From NCBI RefSeq assembly GCF_012927275.1, contig NZ_JABBGG010000001.1, forward strand, positions 620,001 through 684,000: a stretch of 64,000 nucleotides of DNA, in the 5' to 3' direction. The notes below the pieces were generated by a model that ran no database searches, was not told the DNA's origin, and saw only the letters and a list, made by a program, of their open reading frames with translations. The stretch is from Massilia polaris. Its GTDB lineage: Bacteria; Pseudomonadota; Gammaproteobacteria; Burkholderiales; Burkholderiaceae_D. How positions within the stretch are numbered: position 1 is the stretch's first letter; each line of letters starts with the position of its first letter. The position numbers were made by a program, and so were the translations under genes. Positions 63,182 to 64,000 of the stretch are shown piece after piece.

Positions 63182-64000
63182 ATGCATTCTAAAATCCTCA
63201 TCCTCGATTTCGGCTCCCAGGTAACTCAGCTGATCGCGCGCCGCGTGCGCGACGCCGGCGTGTTCTCGGAAGTGTTCCCGTACGACGTCAGCGACGAATT
63301 CGTCCGCAACTACGGCGCGTCCGGCGTCATCCTGTCGGGCAGCCACAATTCGACGCTCGAAGGCGACTCGCCGCGCGCGCCGCAGGCTGTGTTCGAACTC
63401 GGCGTGCCTGTGCTGGGCATCTGCTACGGCATGCAAACGATGGCGGCCCAGTTGGGCGGCAAGGTCGAAAGCGGCCTGGTTCGCGAATTTGGCTACGCCG
63501 AAGTGCGTGCGCGCAGCCATACCGCGCTGCTGAACGGTATCAACGATTTCGTCACCGACGAAGGCCACGGCATGCTGAAGGTGTGGATGAGCCACGGCGA
63601 CAAGGTGCTGGAAATGCCGCCAGGCTTCAAGCTGATGGGCAACACCGAAAGCTGCCCGATCGCCGCGATGGCGGATGAAGAGCGCCGTTTCTACGCGCTG
63701 CAGTTCCATCCGGAAGTGACGCACACCTCGCAGGGCAAGGCCATCCTCGGCCGCTTCGTGCACGAGATCTGCGGCTGCAAGTCGGACTGGAACATGCCGG
63801 ATTACATTTCCGAAGCGGTCCAGAAGATCCGCGACCAGGTTGGTACCGATGAAGTCATCCTCGGCTTGTCGGGCGGCGTCGATTCGAGCGTGGCAGCCGC
63901 GCTGATCCACCGCGCGATCGGCGACCAGCTGACCTGCGTGTTTGTCGACCACGGCCTGCTGCGCCTCGACGAAGGCAAGATGGTGATGGACATGTTCGCC
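63182..64000 (+). CDS. guaA: GMP synthase (glutamine-hydrolysing), 5' part
   Basis: The first 273 codons of guaA, running off the window end. The amidotransferase domain opens [21 protein letters not shown], with catalytic Cys in [12 protein letters not shown] (about 81) and the His of FHPEVTHT (about 177). The ATP-pyrophosphatase P-loop [11 protein letters not shown] is at about 229-239. It converts XMP to GMP and works directly after GuaB. No stop is seen before the window edge. Confidence 0.97.
   Translation, partial: MHSKILILDFGSQVTQLIARRVRDAGVFSEVFPYDVSDEFVRNYGASGVILSGSHNSTLEGDSPRAPQAVFELGVPVLGICYGMQTMAAQLGGKVESGLVREFGYAEVRARSHTALLNGINDFVTDEGHGMLKVWMSHGDKVLEMPPGFKLMGNTESCPIAAMADEERRFYALQFHPEVTHTSQGKAILGRFVHEICGCKSDWNMPDYISEAVQKIRDQVGTDEVILGLSGGVDSSVAAALIHRAIGDQLTCVFVDHGLLRLDEGKMVMDMFA

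Overview
The window looks like a chromosomal piece of a high-GC betaproteobacterium of the Oxalobacteraceae, probably Massilia or a close relative. This is inferred from gene order (smc-zipA-ligA, then rpsB to rnhB with the complete bam/lpx block, and ppsR divergent from ppsA) and from family content (DUF1631, CzcE-type protein, FG-GAP/DUF4214 protein). No database search was possible. Most of the window is ordinary core genome.

Layout. 0.2-4.1 kb: a leftward chemotaxis receptor divergent from a DUF1631 gene. 4.2-12.8 kb: rightward smc, zipA, ligA, galU, def and a small outer-membrane protein, met by a leftward dienelactone hydrolase. 13.7-23.6 kb: one secreted-type gene (RTX-like, FG-GAP and DUF4214 parts) split by a 7,436-bp insertion. 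23.6-29.4 kb: a leftward map-glnD-pseudouridine synthase-M28 peptidase cluster. 29.5-45.1 kb: the rightward translation and envelope cluster rpsB, tsf, pyrH, frr, uppS, cdsA, dxr, rseP, bamA, skp, lpxD, fabZ, lpxA, lpxB, rnhB and an rRNA methyltransferase. 45.1-49.9 kb: an EAL protein, then ppsR and ppsA. 50.0-52.6 kb: NfeD, SPFH protein, a small membrane protein and an SDR. 52.7-56.3 kb: a Fur-box-controlled TonB receptor divergent from a PepSY protein. 56.4-61.5 kb: lepB, a TIGR03118-like protein, an MFS exporter, smpB, ratA, rnfH and a DUF4124 protein. 61.6-64.0 kb: guaB and the start of guaA, which runs off the window.

The most unusual part is the insertion at 13780-21215. It has imperfect 17-bp inverted termini and is bracketed by a 4-bp CTAG duplication. 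Removing it with one CTAG copy restores an uninterrupted 808-codon reading frame. Inside are two complementary fragments of one IS1380-type element sharing a 436-bp direct repeat, identical except for one base. Between them lie a 5'-truncated IS630-type element and about 4.3 kb of chromosome-like cargo: a CzcE-like protein, a metallo-beta-lactamase-fold hydrolase, a SUV3-type helicase, a YigZ/IMPACT protein and a tRNA-Lys with its terminator. Either a decayed composite transposon or single-crossover integration of a roughly 5.77-kb circle into a resident IS1380 element would explain it.

I found no CRISPR array, prophage, toxin-antitoxin pair of recent acquisition or recognisable new defence system. 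The IS-bounded cargo segment is the best candidate for something undescribed.
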